59,091 nucleotides of DNA from a virus. The stretch's first letter is position 1. Each line of letters begins with the position of its first letter. The translations under genes were made by a program, and so were the position numbers. Location of the stretch: positions 1-59,091 of the IMG/VR virus record IMGVR_UViG_3300027908_000029; one strand, 5' to 3'. Below, in pieces: positions 7,321 to 14,299 of the stretch. A model generated the notes under the pieces. It did no database searches. It saw only the letters and a list, made by a program, of their open reading frames with translations, and was not told the origin of the DNA.

Positions 7321-7338
7321 GCATAATCGTTAACGAAT
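7301..7338. promoter_or_regulatory. Tandem operator pair TAATCGTTAACGAAT
   Basis: Two identical 15-bp copies (7301-7315 and 7324-7338) are spaced 23 bases centre to centre, about two helical turns. That fits cooperative binding of two repressor dimers on the same DNA face. One copy lies between the -35 and -10 elements and the other just upstream of the -35. Confidence 0.65.
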
Positions 7339-7635
7339 ACGAAAATAGTTATCCGCATACACTGGCACGCATACTATTAGTACTGTGCATGGTGCGGATG
7401 GCGGATGGCGGATGACTCCCTGTGCTTGCCAGTGCTGGCAGTGGCAGATACCATGACTCGCTGTACAGCTAGGCAGATGCATAGGTGCATCCACTGGTCT
7501 ACCGCTCATTCGCTGTACAAGCAGTGGTAGTGGCAGACCTGCCGAGCAAAGGGTGCCCCTACCCCTCCGCGAGTACCCGATGGGCAATTGCTGGACTCTC
7601 ATACGTCTTGCTCAAACCGCTATTATTCTTTTAGT

Positions 7636-7650
7636 TATTCTGGGTGAATA
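7636..7650. promoter_or_regulatory. Operator TATTC-N5-GAATA (upstream copy)
   Basis: A 15-bp interrupted palindrome directly upstream of the rightward -35 hexamer. The same half-sites and spacing recur at 7703-7717, so the promoter is flanked by a matched operator pair. Confidence 0.55.
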
Positions 7651-7660
7651 TTTTTTATTC

Positions 7661-7689
7661 TTGACACGGCCATTATCCGCGTGTACTCT
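7661..7689 (+). promoter_or_regulatory. Rightward promoter of the HTH regulator operon
   Basis: TTGACA (7661-7666), a 17-base spacer and TACTCT (7684-7689). Initiation near 7696 would place the operator TTATTCAAGTTGAATAA at the very start of the transcript. Confidence 0.6.
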
Positions 7690-7701
7690 GGCTGCACTGA
7701 G

Positions 7702-7718
7702 TTATTCAAGTTGAATAA
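7702..7718. promoter_or_regulatory. Operator TTATTCAAGTTGAATAA
   Basis: A perfect 17-bp palindrome (8-1-8) just downstream of the rightward -10. It contains the same TATTC-N5-GAATA core as the copy at 7636. It is a likely autoregulatory site for the adjacent HTH gene. Confidence 0.6.
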
Positions 7719-7719
7719 G

Positions 7720-7737
7720 AAATCGAAATCTCGATTT
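7720..7737. promoter_or_regulatory. Inverted repeat AAATCGA-N4-TCGATTT
   Basis: A second palindrome immediately after the 7702 operator. It could be another operator for a different protein, or a leader hairpin. The spacing in the early transcript is suggestive only. Confidence 0.4.
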
Positions 7738-7743
7738 AACGGT

Positions 7744-8010
7744 GTGACAGTCGGTGTGTCGGTAGGTACAGCCGTCGATGCGTCGGATAGCACGATTACC
7801 GATGTGGGGATTGTCACGTTACTGGAGCAACGGAGAGGTGGCAGCAGCCGCAGGAAATTCTGGAGGGATATCATTGCCGCGACCGGCATGAAGTTTTCGT
7901 ACTCGCATCTGGCGAATATTCTGACTGGCAGACGCCCGCCGAATGATGTCGTGTTGAAGTTTCTGGGGATCGAGCGGGTGGAAGGTTACCGGGGAGTGAG
8001 TGCGAAATGA
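7744..8010 (+). CDS. Cro/CI-type HTH regulator
   Basis: The C-terminal 60 residues match a short lambda-repressor-type HTH. They show RRKFWRDIIAATG, then SYSHLANILTGRRPPNDVVL, then KFLGIERVEGYR, the usual layout of small phage regulators. The open frame extends to a GTG at 7681, but that codon is within 3 bases of the promoter -10, so translation must start further in. I chose GTG 7744, with GTG 7756 or 7804 as alternatives; none has a ribosome site. The gene heads the rightward unit, its promoter carries matched palindromes, and autoregulation is likely. Confidence 0.65.
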   Translation: MTVGVSVGTAVDASDSTITDVGIVTLLEQRRGGSSRRKFWRDIIAATGMKFSYSHLANILTGRRPPNDVVLKFLGIERVEGYRGVSAK

Positions 8011-8228
8011 TCATCCGTCCCGAGGACAATCGAGCGATGTACGACGCGATCTGGGGTCGGGCAAGGTTCGGAGGGAATGCTAGGCAGCGGCGAAAGATCA
8101 AGCGTGCGCTGATGCGGCGAGTAGTAGCGGCGGGGAAAGTAGTCGAGCATCAGATTGAGCACTTTTTTGATGAGAGTCCGGTGCAGCGGAAGATCAGAGA
8201 GCAGTATGCAGAGGGAAGCGCGAAATGA
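8007..8228 (+). CDS. Small basic hypothetical protein, 73 aa
   Basis: The ATG overlaps the stop of the HTH gene (ATGA), so translation is coupled. The product is rich in Arg and Lys and mostly helical, with RQRRKIKRALMRRV in the middle, and could bind nucleic acid. No family recognised. Confidence 0.7.
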   Translation: MIIRPEDNRAMYDAIWGRARFGGNARQRRKIKRALMRRVVAAGKVVEHQIEHFFDESPVQRKIREQYAEGSAK

Positions 8229-8476
8229 CCGATGACTACAACCGCAAAGTAGCACTTGCATACGCGCTGACTCAAGCCATGGAGTATTGGGAGCGCCGCG
8301 CGGATGATCTTAGAGTGAGTGTGTGTAATGACCCGACGAGCGCGCTCACCGATGACTGGTCGCTGCTCGGGCCGGATGTGATGGAAGCGGCAGTACGGGC
8401 GGTGGCGCGGGCACGGTTACTCCGCAGACATCGATTTCAACGCCAACGCCTACGAGCGCACGATCCCAGTGAGTGA
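8225..8476 (+). CDS. Hypothetical protein, 83 aa
   Basis: It starts with an ATGA overlap on the preceding gene. The N-terminal half is acidic and helical; the C-terminal 25 residues are Arg-rich. No domain recognised. Gene status rests on coupling and uninterrupted operon order. Confidence 0.65.
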   Translation: MTDDYNRKVALAYALTQAMEYWERRADDLRVSVCNDPTSALTDDWSLLGPDVMEAAVRAVARARLLRRHRFQRQRLRAHDPSE

Positions 8477-8606
8477 CCGATTCTACAACGAACTCATGGA
8501 GTATCTGCATCCGACAGAGCGCTGGGTATCGGCGGATGGACGAGTAGGACTGGTATTGTACGCGCCGCCGAATAAGCGGCTGATGTTTGTGCGGGAGGGG
8601 CGATGA
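8469..8606 (+). CDS. 45-aa hypothetical protein
   Basis: This short frame begins at a GTG overlapping the previous stop by 8 bases and ends overlapping the next ATG (ATGA). It begins VSDRFYNELMEYLHPTERW as read, with the GTG decoded as Met, and contains a beta-prone GRVGLVLYAPPNKRLMF stretch. It fills an otherwise empty gap in a coupled operon. No ribosome site of its own. Confidence 0.5.
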   Translation: MSDRFYNELMEYLHPTERWVSADGRVGLVLYAPPNKRLMFVREGR

Positions 8607-8815
8607 GCATAGGCAGGCACGGTCCAAGGTATAGCCGGAGGGCGGAGCGCCACGCTCCTGATGGCGATGCCAAGTTGCGCGCTATGCTCATGGATGCGGC
8701 GCGCACAGCACTGCTCAAAGCCGCAGAATGGTGTGAGCACGGCGAGTGGGGATGGGCGTTGGTAATGACGGAGCAGGCCGAGGCACTGTTGAAGTCGGCG
8801 AAGGCATTGGACTGA
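8603..8815 (+). CDS. Small helical hypothetical protein, 70 aa
   Basis: The ATG overlaps the previous stop and follows a GGGAGGGG ribosome site. The N-terminus is basic (RHGPRYSRRAERH) and the rest is an Ala/Leu-rich helical segment. No family recognised. Confidence 0.65.
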   Translation: MSIGRHGPRYSRRAERHAPDGDAKLRAMLMDAARTALLKAAEWCEHGEWGWALVMTEQAEALLKSAKALD

Positions 8816-9195
8816 TGGCTGGCAAACTCAAATCCGAAATATCCGACTCGGCAGAATGGCGCAGAGCCAACCAGCAGAAGATCGAGGCAGCGGTCGATAG
8901 CGTCAAGAAATATCACGATGCGCTATTGTCCGAGTACGACAACTGGGACAATCCGGATATCCAAGCGGCGAACTTTAGGCAGATGATCAAGGGGATGAAG
9001 ATCCTGATCGACAGTTGGACATGGTTGCACTCGCATTATCATCACTTCCAGAAATATCACGCGGCGGACGCGGATGCGTTTATGAGCGGCATGTGCTATA
9101 TCGGTGTGCAGTGCGTCGAGTGTGAGTTCTCGCGGTCGCAGCAGAGAGCGGTGGACGAGAATGCAGAGTTGACGAGAGTCGGAGGGGCGGAGTGA
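8815..9195 (+). CDS. Hypothetical protein, 126 aa
   Basis: Start placed at ATG 8815 in a TGATG overlap with the preceding gene; an in-frame extension to 8746 would overlap it fully. The product is helical, with aromatic and His-rich segments (WTWLHSHYHHFQKYH) and a Cys-rich CYIGVQCVEC near residue 95, possibly a metal site. No family recognised. Confidence 0.72.
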   Translation: MAGKLKSEISDSAEWRRANQQKIEAAVDSVKKYHDALLSEYDNWDNPDIQAANFRQMIKGMKILIDSWTWLHSHYHHFQKYHAADADAFMSGMCYIGVQCVECEFSRSQQRAVDENAELTRVGGAE

Positions 9196-9338
9196 CTGAT
9201 GCTCCGACCATCCCCTCCACCGATCCCCGCACTGTGCCCTGCCCGAAATGTGGCGCGGACGCCACGGAGTCGAATGCAATGATCTACTGTGGCTCGTGTA
9301 AAAGGCGGTATGGATTGATCGAGAGGCCGACTGAATGA
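9192..9338 (+). CDS. 48-aa zinc-ribbon protein
   Basis: This short gene starts at a GTG overlapping the previous stop (GTGA) and ends overlapping the next ATG (ATGA). It contains VPCPKCGA and YCGSCKRRYG, a compact four-cysteine zinc ribbon of the kind common in phage genomes. The domain and tight coupling make it a convincing gene despite its size. Confidence 0.68.
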   Translation: MTDAPTIPSTDPRTVPCPKCGADATESNAMIYCGSCKRRYGLIERPTE

Positions 9339-9580
9339 AAAGGAAAAAGTTATCTGAACAAACGCGCATGCTTGCCGAGGAGCATTCATGTAAAGAGCAG
9401 CAACGCATCGAATATCAGTTTAGGCAACAGGCGATTGCGTTGGCAAAAGAAAGATTACTGCGTGCGGTCAGGTGGATTGAAAGGGATTACATAACGTGGG
9501 GACTGGTAGACGCGCGACACGCAGTTGCCATGCTGGATGTAGCGCTCACTACGAGTGTGAGTTTTGGGAAACGTAAATGA
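9335..9580 (+). CDS. Basic helical protein, 81 aa
   Basis: ATGA overlap with the zinc-ribbon gene. The product is rich in Lys, Arg, Glu and Gln and is probably one or two long helices. No domain recognised. Confidence 0.68.
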   Translation: MKRKKLSEQTRMLAEEHSCKEQQRIEYQFRQQAIALAKERLLRAVRWIERDYITWGLVDARHAVAMLDVALTTSVSFGKRK

Positions 9581-10005
9581 AATTGAACCTGCGCTACCTG
9601 GACATCGAGACGCTCCCGCAGATAGGGATGATCGACGTGCGGATTGGATGGGCGAGCGGTCGGCGATGGTGGTGGGTGGTGAGTATGCGGGTGAAACGCA
9701 GAGTACCAGTGAATCATGTGGGTTTGAACGTGACGGATGTGACACACGAAGGCGCGATCGTTGGCATATCGGCTACGGGCGCGCCTATCGAGTTCGTCCG
9801 CAAGTCCACGTACTCGATCAGGTTGATCATCCATCCGAACGGCGGCAATGCAATGCAGATGGTATGCGATAGTTGCGGGGCGAGCTATCCATTCAACTGG
9901 TCGATGATGAAGTTCACGCCATGCGCGTTCTGTGCGGTGCGCAGACAGAGTGGCGTGCAGGTGTCACTGGGCAAGTGGTCGTGGGAGAGACTAGCGGAAG
10001 TGTAG
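9577..10005 (+). CDS. Protein with C-terminal zinc-ribbon-like motif
   Basis: ATGA overlap with the preceding gene. The N-terminal about 90 residues are beta-rich with a Trp cluster (RRWWWVVSM). Towards the C-terminus there is CDSCGASYPF followed by PCAFCAVRR, spaced as a zinc ribbon. Function unknown. Confidence 0.72.
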   Translation: MKLNLRYLDIETLPQIGMIDVRIGWASGRRWWWVVSMRVKRRVPVNHVGLNVTDVTHEGAIVGISATGAPIEFVRKSTYSIRLIIHPNGGNAMQMVCDSCGASYPFNWSMMKFTPCAFCAVRRQSGVQVSLGKWSWERLAEV

Positions 10006-10011
10006 GAGTCA

Positions 10012-10290
10012 ATGATGCTGAGAGTAATGCAAATCACCGAAGACGAGTGGTCGTTTATCTGGGCCAAGATCGCGCCGATGAGTCGTCGATCCGCTGAATG
10101 GATTGGTACTGACAATGTCATCCTTAACGACGAAGAGGGTCCGATCCTATTGACGATTGGCCGAGTGGAGGTAATCCGGGATATCGCGTCCGCTCCGGTC
10201 AAGGTCAAGAGGTGGCTCGACAAGTTTAAGCAGTCGTCTGTGCAGTATGACGGAGCTGGGAACTTTGTTCCGAAAGAACGTGCACAGTGA
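10012..10290 (+). CDS. Hypothetical protein, 92 aa
   Basis: Two adjacent ATG codons follow a TAGGAG ribosome site; the second (10015) has the better spacing. The product is mixed alpha/beta without recognisable motifs. It ends with a GTGA overlap on the next gene. Confidence 0.7.
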   Translation: MMLRVMQITEDEWSFIWAKIAPMSRRSAEWIGTDNVILNDEEGPILLTIGRVEVIRDIASAPVKVKRWLDKFKQSSVQYDGAGNFVPKERAQ

Positions 10291-10529
10291 AATTGATCGA
10301 GTTGCGCGTATTCAATTCCGGATCACCAGTGTTAGTCATAGCCGACGCCATCGCAATGGTAGGCTCCATGCCGGATCGCGGCGAGAACGGTATGCGCGTA
10401 GGCACCGGTGTGCATGGATTCGTGCAACTGGTCAGCGGAAACAGTGTCGAGGTCCGGGAGTCCTACGAGAAGATCATGGAGATGATCATGTGCGATGAGA
10501 AGGTGTGTACGGACAGGCATAGCAAGTGA
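10287..10529 (+). CDS. FlbD-like small protein, 80 aa
   Basis: It starts at a GTG overlapping the previous stop. The pattern MKLIELRVFNSG, an internal VLVIADAIAMV and a later VEVRESYEKIME follow the layout of FlbD-like small proteins found in flagellar operons and phages. This is a resemblance by eye; no role is known in phages. Confidence 0.65.
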   Translation: MKLIELRVFNSGSPVLVIADAIAMVGSMPDRGENGMRVGTGVHGFVQLVSGNSVEVRESYEKIMEMIMCDEKVCTDRHSK

Positions 10530-10747
10530 CTACTCTCGCCAATCGGAACTGTATACTGTGCGGTACTCCGATGATCGTGGGTACGTGGCTTATGTATGGC
10601 TGGCTGACCAGTGAAGTAATCGGGATCACCTGCCCGCGCAAGTACTGTGGCCAGAATATGATCGAGCGGCAAATCTACGACCGTCGGCGTAACGATCCAT
10701 TCTGTTCGTCAGAGATCACGGTCTATAGGAGATTCTGCGGACTGTGA
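10526..10747 (+). CDS. Small zinc-finger-like protein, 73 aa
   Basis: GTG start overlapping the upstream stop. It contains NCILCGTP and ITCPRKYCGQ, two Cys pairs about 22 residues apart that suggest a zinc ribbon. Coupled at both ends. Confidence 0.68.
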   Translation: MTTLANRNCILCGTPMIVGTWLMYGWLTSEVIGITCPRKYCGQNMIERQIYDRRRNDPFCSSEITVYRRFCGL

Positions 10748-10971
10748 AGGCCAAAGTTAAATCCCGATTGCTCTACGGTCGGCATCACGTCATGGCGATG
10801 ACAGGTGAGATATGCGTGGACTGCGGCAGACCAAGGCAAGCGGTGATGCACATCGGCAGGAATCGTCGGATTGTGCCAGCAGCACCAGTGACTACTGAGT
10901 CTTTCGACTGGTGGTATCGGAGCATGCGGCGGTCGGTGATGGGAATGGCGGCACAATCACAATCACAATGA
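10744..10971 (+). CDS. Small basic protein with CVDC motif, 75 aa
   Basis: GTG start in a GTGA overlap. It contains ICVDCGRPR and is basic overall. Its stop overlaps the start of the HerA-like ATPase gene (ATGA), so it may set translation of that gene. Function unknown. Confidence 0.66.
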   Translation: MKAKVKSRLLYGRHHVMAMTGEICVDCGRPRQAVMHIGRNRRIVPAAPVTTESFDWWYRSMRRSVMGMAAQSQSQ

Positions 10972-12701
10972 GCACTGGACTCCATATCGCGGACAACCTG
11001 ACGCTGCCACTCGACGCGGTGACTCAGACCTTTGCCATTCTCGGTATTCGCGGTTCCGGCAAGACCAACACCGCCGTGGTGATGATGGAGGAAATGCTCA
11101 AGCAGTCCCAGCAGTGCGTGGCACTGGACCCGACTAACGCCTGGTACGGGATCAGGTCGTCGCGTGATGGCAAGTCCGATGGATTCAAGGTCTACGTGTT
11201 TGGCGGACCCAATGGGGACTTGCCGCTCGAAGGCACGCACGGCGCGATCATGGCGGACTTCGTGGTCGAAACAGGCGCGAGTGTGGTATTCAGCCTCCGC
11301 CACCTGTCGATGAATGATCAACGCCGATTCGCTATGGAGTTTGGAGAGCGCCTGCACTTTCTCAAGGGCAAGCCGGAGAACAGGACGCCTCTCTGTCTGT
11401 TTCTCGATGAAGCCGACGAGTGGGTGCCGCAGCGCATACCGAAAGGCTATGAGCGGATGTTCGGGGCGTATGACAGGTTGGTACGCCGTGATCGCAACTG
11501 TGGCCTAGGCGTGGTGCTCATCTCGCAACGTCCGCAAGTCGTCAACAAGGACACGCTCAGCCAGATTGAAACTCTCATCTGTCATCGACTCCTGCATAAA
11601 CTGGATCGCAAATCCGTCAAAGAAGCGTGGGTGGAAGGTCACGACATCAAGGGGAAGTCCGAGGAGTTCTTCGGGGCACTGGCGAGCTTAGGAAAAGGCG
11701 ACACATGGGTGTGGTCGCCCGAGTGGTTGGATATTTTCAAGAAGGTCCATGTGCGCCAGCGGGAGACGTTTGACAGCAGCGCTACACCGAAGGCCGGCGA
11801 GAAACCGAAGGTAGCGCATCGCTTGGCCGAGGTGGATCTGGGCAAGTTGAAGGAGCGGCTGTCGGAGACAATCGAGAAAGCCAAAGCCGATGACCCGAAA
11901 GCGCTGCGGCAGGAGATTGCGCGGCTGCAAAAGGAATTGAAGCAGAAGCCGGATGCGCAACACACTGTTGAGAAAGTCGTCAAGGTGCCCGATCTGGATG
12001 CGATCCGCGCCGCGATTGCCTCCCGCGATGAGGAATGGCTGATGTCGGTGATGACATTTCGGAAGAAGATCGGCGAGACTCTGGACAAATTGGTGTTCAA
12101 CGCACCGGGCAAGGCGAGACTGAATCCGAAGTCGTCTGTAGATGAGAAGTTCAACCGTCCTATCGCCATGGATCGCCTGATGGCGCCGTCGTCAATTGCT
12201 AAGGCAGTCAAGGCGATTAGTGAGCCGTTGTCGTCGAATGGCCACGGCAAACTCCCTGTTGGCGAACGCGCCGTGCTCATTGCTGCCGCTCAGTTCAACG
12301 GCGTAGAAAAGCAACAGTTGATCACGTTGACTGGGTACGCTCGTCGCAGCCGGGACGCATACGTGTATCGTCTAGCAGAACGCGGGTATGTGAGTGTCAG
12401 TGGTAATGTCGTGTCCCCCACGGAATCCGGTATCGCCGCGCTTGGCCACGACTATGAGCCCTTGCCGACCGGAGACGACCTGTGGAAGCACTGGCAGAGC
12501 AGGCTACCCGAGGGTGAACTGCGGATTCTGAGTGTGCTCATGGATGCGGGTCGAAGCGAACCGATCAGCAAAGACGCGCTGATGACAAACACCCAGTACG
12601 CTCGGCGATCCGTGGATGCGTATTTGTATCGTCTGTCGGCCAAGCGACTGGTAGAAGTGGATCGAGGGCAGGTGAGAGCCAGCGAGGAGTTATTCGGATG
12701 A
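10968..12701 (+). CDS. HerA-like P-loop ATPase with tandem winged helices
   Basis: Start at ATG 10968 (ATGA overlap) gives 577 residues; an in-frame extension to 10911 is not needed. The N-terminal ATPase has Walker A GIRGSGKT (residues 26-33) and Walker B CLFLDEADE (D147, E148), followed by VVLISQRPQVVNKDTL, a layout typical of HerA/DUF87 DNA translocases. A helical linker follows. Two related winged-helix-like repeats end the protein, marked by YARRSRDAYVYRLAERGYV and YARRSVDAYLYRLSAKRLV. It probably moves along or pumps DNA. It is clearly separate from the large terminase at 17301. Confidence 0.85.
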   Translation: MSTGLHIADNLTLPLDAVTQTFAILGIRGSGKTNTAVVMMEEMLKQSQQCVALDPTNAWYGIRSSRDGKSDGFKVYVFGGPNGDLPLEGTHGAIMADFVVETGASVVFSLRHLSMNDQRRFAMEFGERLHFLKGKPENRTPLCLFLDEADEWVPQRIPKGYERMFGAYDRLVRRDRNCGLGVVLISQRPQVVNKDTLSQIETLICHRLLHKLDRKSVKEAWVEGHDIKGKSEEFFGALASLGKGDTWVWSPEWLDIFKKVHVRQRETFDSSATPKAGEKPKVAHRLAEVDLGKLKERLSETIEKAKADDPKALRQEIARLQKELKQKPDAQHTVEKVVKVPDLDAIRAAIASRDEEWLMSVMTFRKKIGETLDKLVFNAPGKARLNPKSSVDEKFNRPIAMDRLMAPSSIAKAVKAISEPLSSNGHGKLPVGERAVLIAAAQFNGVEKQQLITLTGYARRSRDAYVYRLAERGYVSVSGNVVSPTESGIAALGHDYEPLPTGDDLWKHWQSRLPEGELRILSVLMDAGRSEPISKDALMTNTQYARRSVDAYLYRLSAKRLVEVDRGQVRASEELFG

Positions 12702-12913
12702 GTGTTGATGATCCTAAGAGGCTAATTTGCGGCTCCGTGACCGACGCGCTTTTGAGGGCCGTTGAAAATGCGGATTCCATGAAAAACGTCCTCATCCTGT
12801 CATGGCAAAAGACCAAAGGCTGCAAGATGTTCTCGGACGCCGCGATCACAGTCTCTGAGGCCAACATGCTGCTCGATGTGTTCAAACATCATCTGGTTTC
12901 CGGTGATGAGTAA
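12698..12913 (+). CDS. Hypothetical protein, 71 aa
   Basis: ATGA overlap with the ATPase gene, so probably co-translated. Helical, with no motif recognised. It is the last gene of the coupled early-right cluster; a 63-base gap with a possible regulatory word (12926-12937) follows. Confidence 0.68.
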   Translation: MSVDDPKRLICGSVTDALLRAVENADSMKNVLILSWQKTKGCKMFSDAAITVSEANMLLDVFKHHLVSGDE

Positions 12914-12925
12914 ATTTTCTCTCTG

Positions 12926-12937
12926 CGTTTACGATTT
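12926..12937. repeat. 12-mer CGTTTACGATTT (copy 1)
   Basis: An exact copy occurs at 25989-26000, and a one-base-deleted copy at 54473-54483. All three lie in gaps directly before plus-strand genes. Possible promoter or operator element; no clear -35/-10 pair here. Confidence 0.4.
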
Positions 12938-12976
12938 TATTCACGTCCACAACCGATAATCTGCTAAAAGGAAAGT

Positions 12977-14299
12977 ATGTCCGCCAGTGCGCCTGTCATC
13001 GCGTTCACGACCACCTGCAAGAATCGACTCTCTCATCTGTACAAGACCCTCCCTCAGAACATCGCTGACAACGCGGACTACCCAAATGCTAGATTCATCG
13101 TGCTCGATTACGGGTCTGACGACGAACTCTCGTACTCCTGTCCATGCGCTGGCGATCCCAAACTGAGCGTGTACAGTTATCGGAGCAGTGATCAATTTCG
13201 CATGAGTTTTGCTAAGAACATGGCCCATCGCTGTGGCATCCTCGAAGGCGCTGACATCCTCGTCAACGTGGACGCCGACAACTTTACTGGGCTGGGATTT
13301 GCATCGTACATCGCCAGACAATTCGCCGAGCAGCCACACTCGTTCCTTTGGGCCGGGATACTCAAAGGACTCGGTAAGCGATACAGAGGTTGCGGCGGTC
13401 GAATCGCACTCGATGTCAACGCGTTTCTGAAATCCGGCGGCTACGACGAACGCTACGACACCTGGGGACCGGATGACAAGAATCTCACCGCGAGACTAGT
13501 CCGTATGGGCTACGACCCAGTGCAGATCGACAGACAATATCTCCAGTCCATCCCACACTCAGATGGTGTGCGCTTCCGCGAGTATCCGCATGTCATGGTC
13601 AGCGGTGGCGAGGACGAGATCGAAGCGCAGTCAGTCGAGTCGTCGATTGCCAACTATGGTCGAGTGGGCTGCGGTACGGTATACCGTAATTTCTCCTCCA
13701 CCCCGATCGAACTAGGCCCAGTGCCTACCAGAATATTCGGTATCGGATTGCACAAGACCGCGACGAATTCTCTGTGCAAAGCTCTGACCGTGCTCGGCCT
13801 CGACTGCATCCACTGGCGGTCAGCGAAAAAGGCCAGACAAATCTGGCGCAATCCGGGAGTGCTAGACCAGCACTACGCGGCAGTCGATCTGCCAATCCCA
13901 CTCATGTACAAGGATCTGGACCGGCGCTACCCCGGTAGCAAATTCATCCTCACCATGCGCGAAGAAGGCAAGTGGCTTGAGTCCGTGATGAATCACTGGA
14001 GCTACGACCGCAACCCGTATCGCGCGTCGTGGGATACGGACTGTTTCACGCATCACATTCACACAAAACTATACGGTCGGCATGACGCGGATTTCGACGC
14101 GATTGCGATGCTCAACCGCTACCGGCAGCACAACGCAGAAGTCAAAGAGCACTTCGCTGACCGCCCGAACGATCTCTGTGTTATGTACATGGATGGAGAG
14201 TACGGTGATGGTTGGCGGAAGCTCTGTGGTTTTTTAGGAGTGCGCGTCCCGAGATCACCGTACCCGTTTGAATTTCAGACTTCCAAGGAGACAACGTAA
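12977..14299 (+). CDS. Glycosyltransferase-sulfotransferase fusion
   Basis: The 440-residue product joins two enzyme-like domains. Residues 1 to about 245 resemble a GT-A fold galactosyltransferase: TTCKNRLSHLYKTLPQNI at the start, the DxD motif in VNVDADNF (D99, D101), and GYDERYDTWGPDDKNLTARL near residue 155. Residues from about 250 resemble a P-loop sulfotransferase, with a PAPS-type loop GLHKTATNSL (K260) and a later LTMREEGKWLESV segment. AAAGGAAAG precedes the ATG. A plausible role is to build and sulfate a host-surface or virion glycan. Domain calls are by motif only. Confidence 0.82.
   Translation: MSASAPVIAFTTTCKNRLSHLYKTLPQNIADNADYPNARFIVLDYGSDDELSYSCPCAGDPKLSVYSYRSSDQFRMSFAKNMAHRCGILEGADILVNVDADNFTGLGFASYIARQFAEQPHSFLWAGILKGLGKRYRGCGGRIALDVNAFLKSGGYDERYDTWGPDDKNLTARLVRMGYDPVQIDRQYLQSIPHSDGVRFREYPHVMVSGGEDEIEAQSVESSIANYGRVGCGTVYRNFSSTPIELGPVPTRIFGIGLHKTATNSLCKALTVLGLDCIHWRSAKKARQIWRNPGVLDQHYAAVDLPIPLMYKDLDRRYPGSKFILTMREEGKWLESVMNHWSYDRNPYRASWDTDCFTHHIHTKLYGRHDADFDAIAMLNRYRQHNAEVKEHFADRPNDLCVMYMDGEYGDGWRKLCGFLGVRVPRSPYPFEFQTSKETT

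Larger units (their letters stand above)
7251..7743. other. Divergent control region (no gene seen)
   Basis: This is about 490 bases between the leftward and rightward units. It contains the leftward promoter with two TCGTTAACGA operators (7291-7338). At 7397-7414 there is a GGATGGC-type tandem repeat. Two short hairpins follow: TGCCAG-TG-CTGGCA, and GATGCA-TAGG-TGCATC near 7472. The rightward promoter and its TATTC-N5-GAATA operators lie at 7636-7737. A leftward frame at 7330-7602 has low plausibility and is not called. Confidence 0.55.

Noticed and set aside
7330-7602. A minus-strand open frame of 90 codons in the control region
   Set aside because: No ribosome site and no plausible protein features, and it covers repeats and promoter elements.
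7681-7683. GTG 7681 as the start of the HTH regulator
   Set aside because: It is within 3 bases of the likely -10 hexamer, so it would not be transcribed from this promoter.
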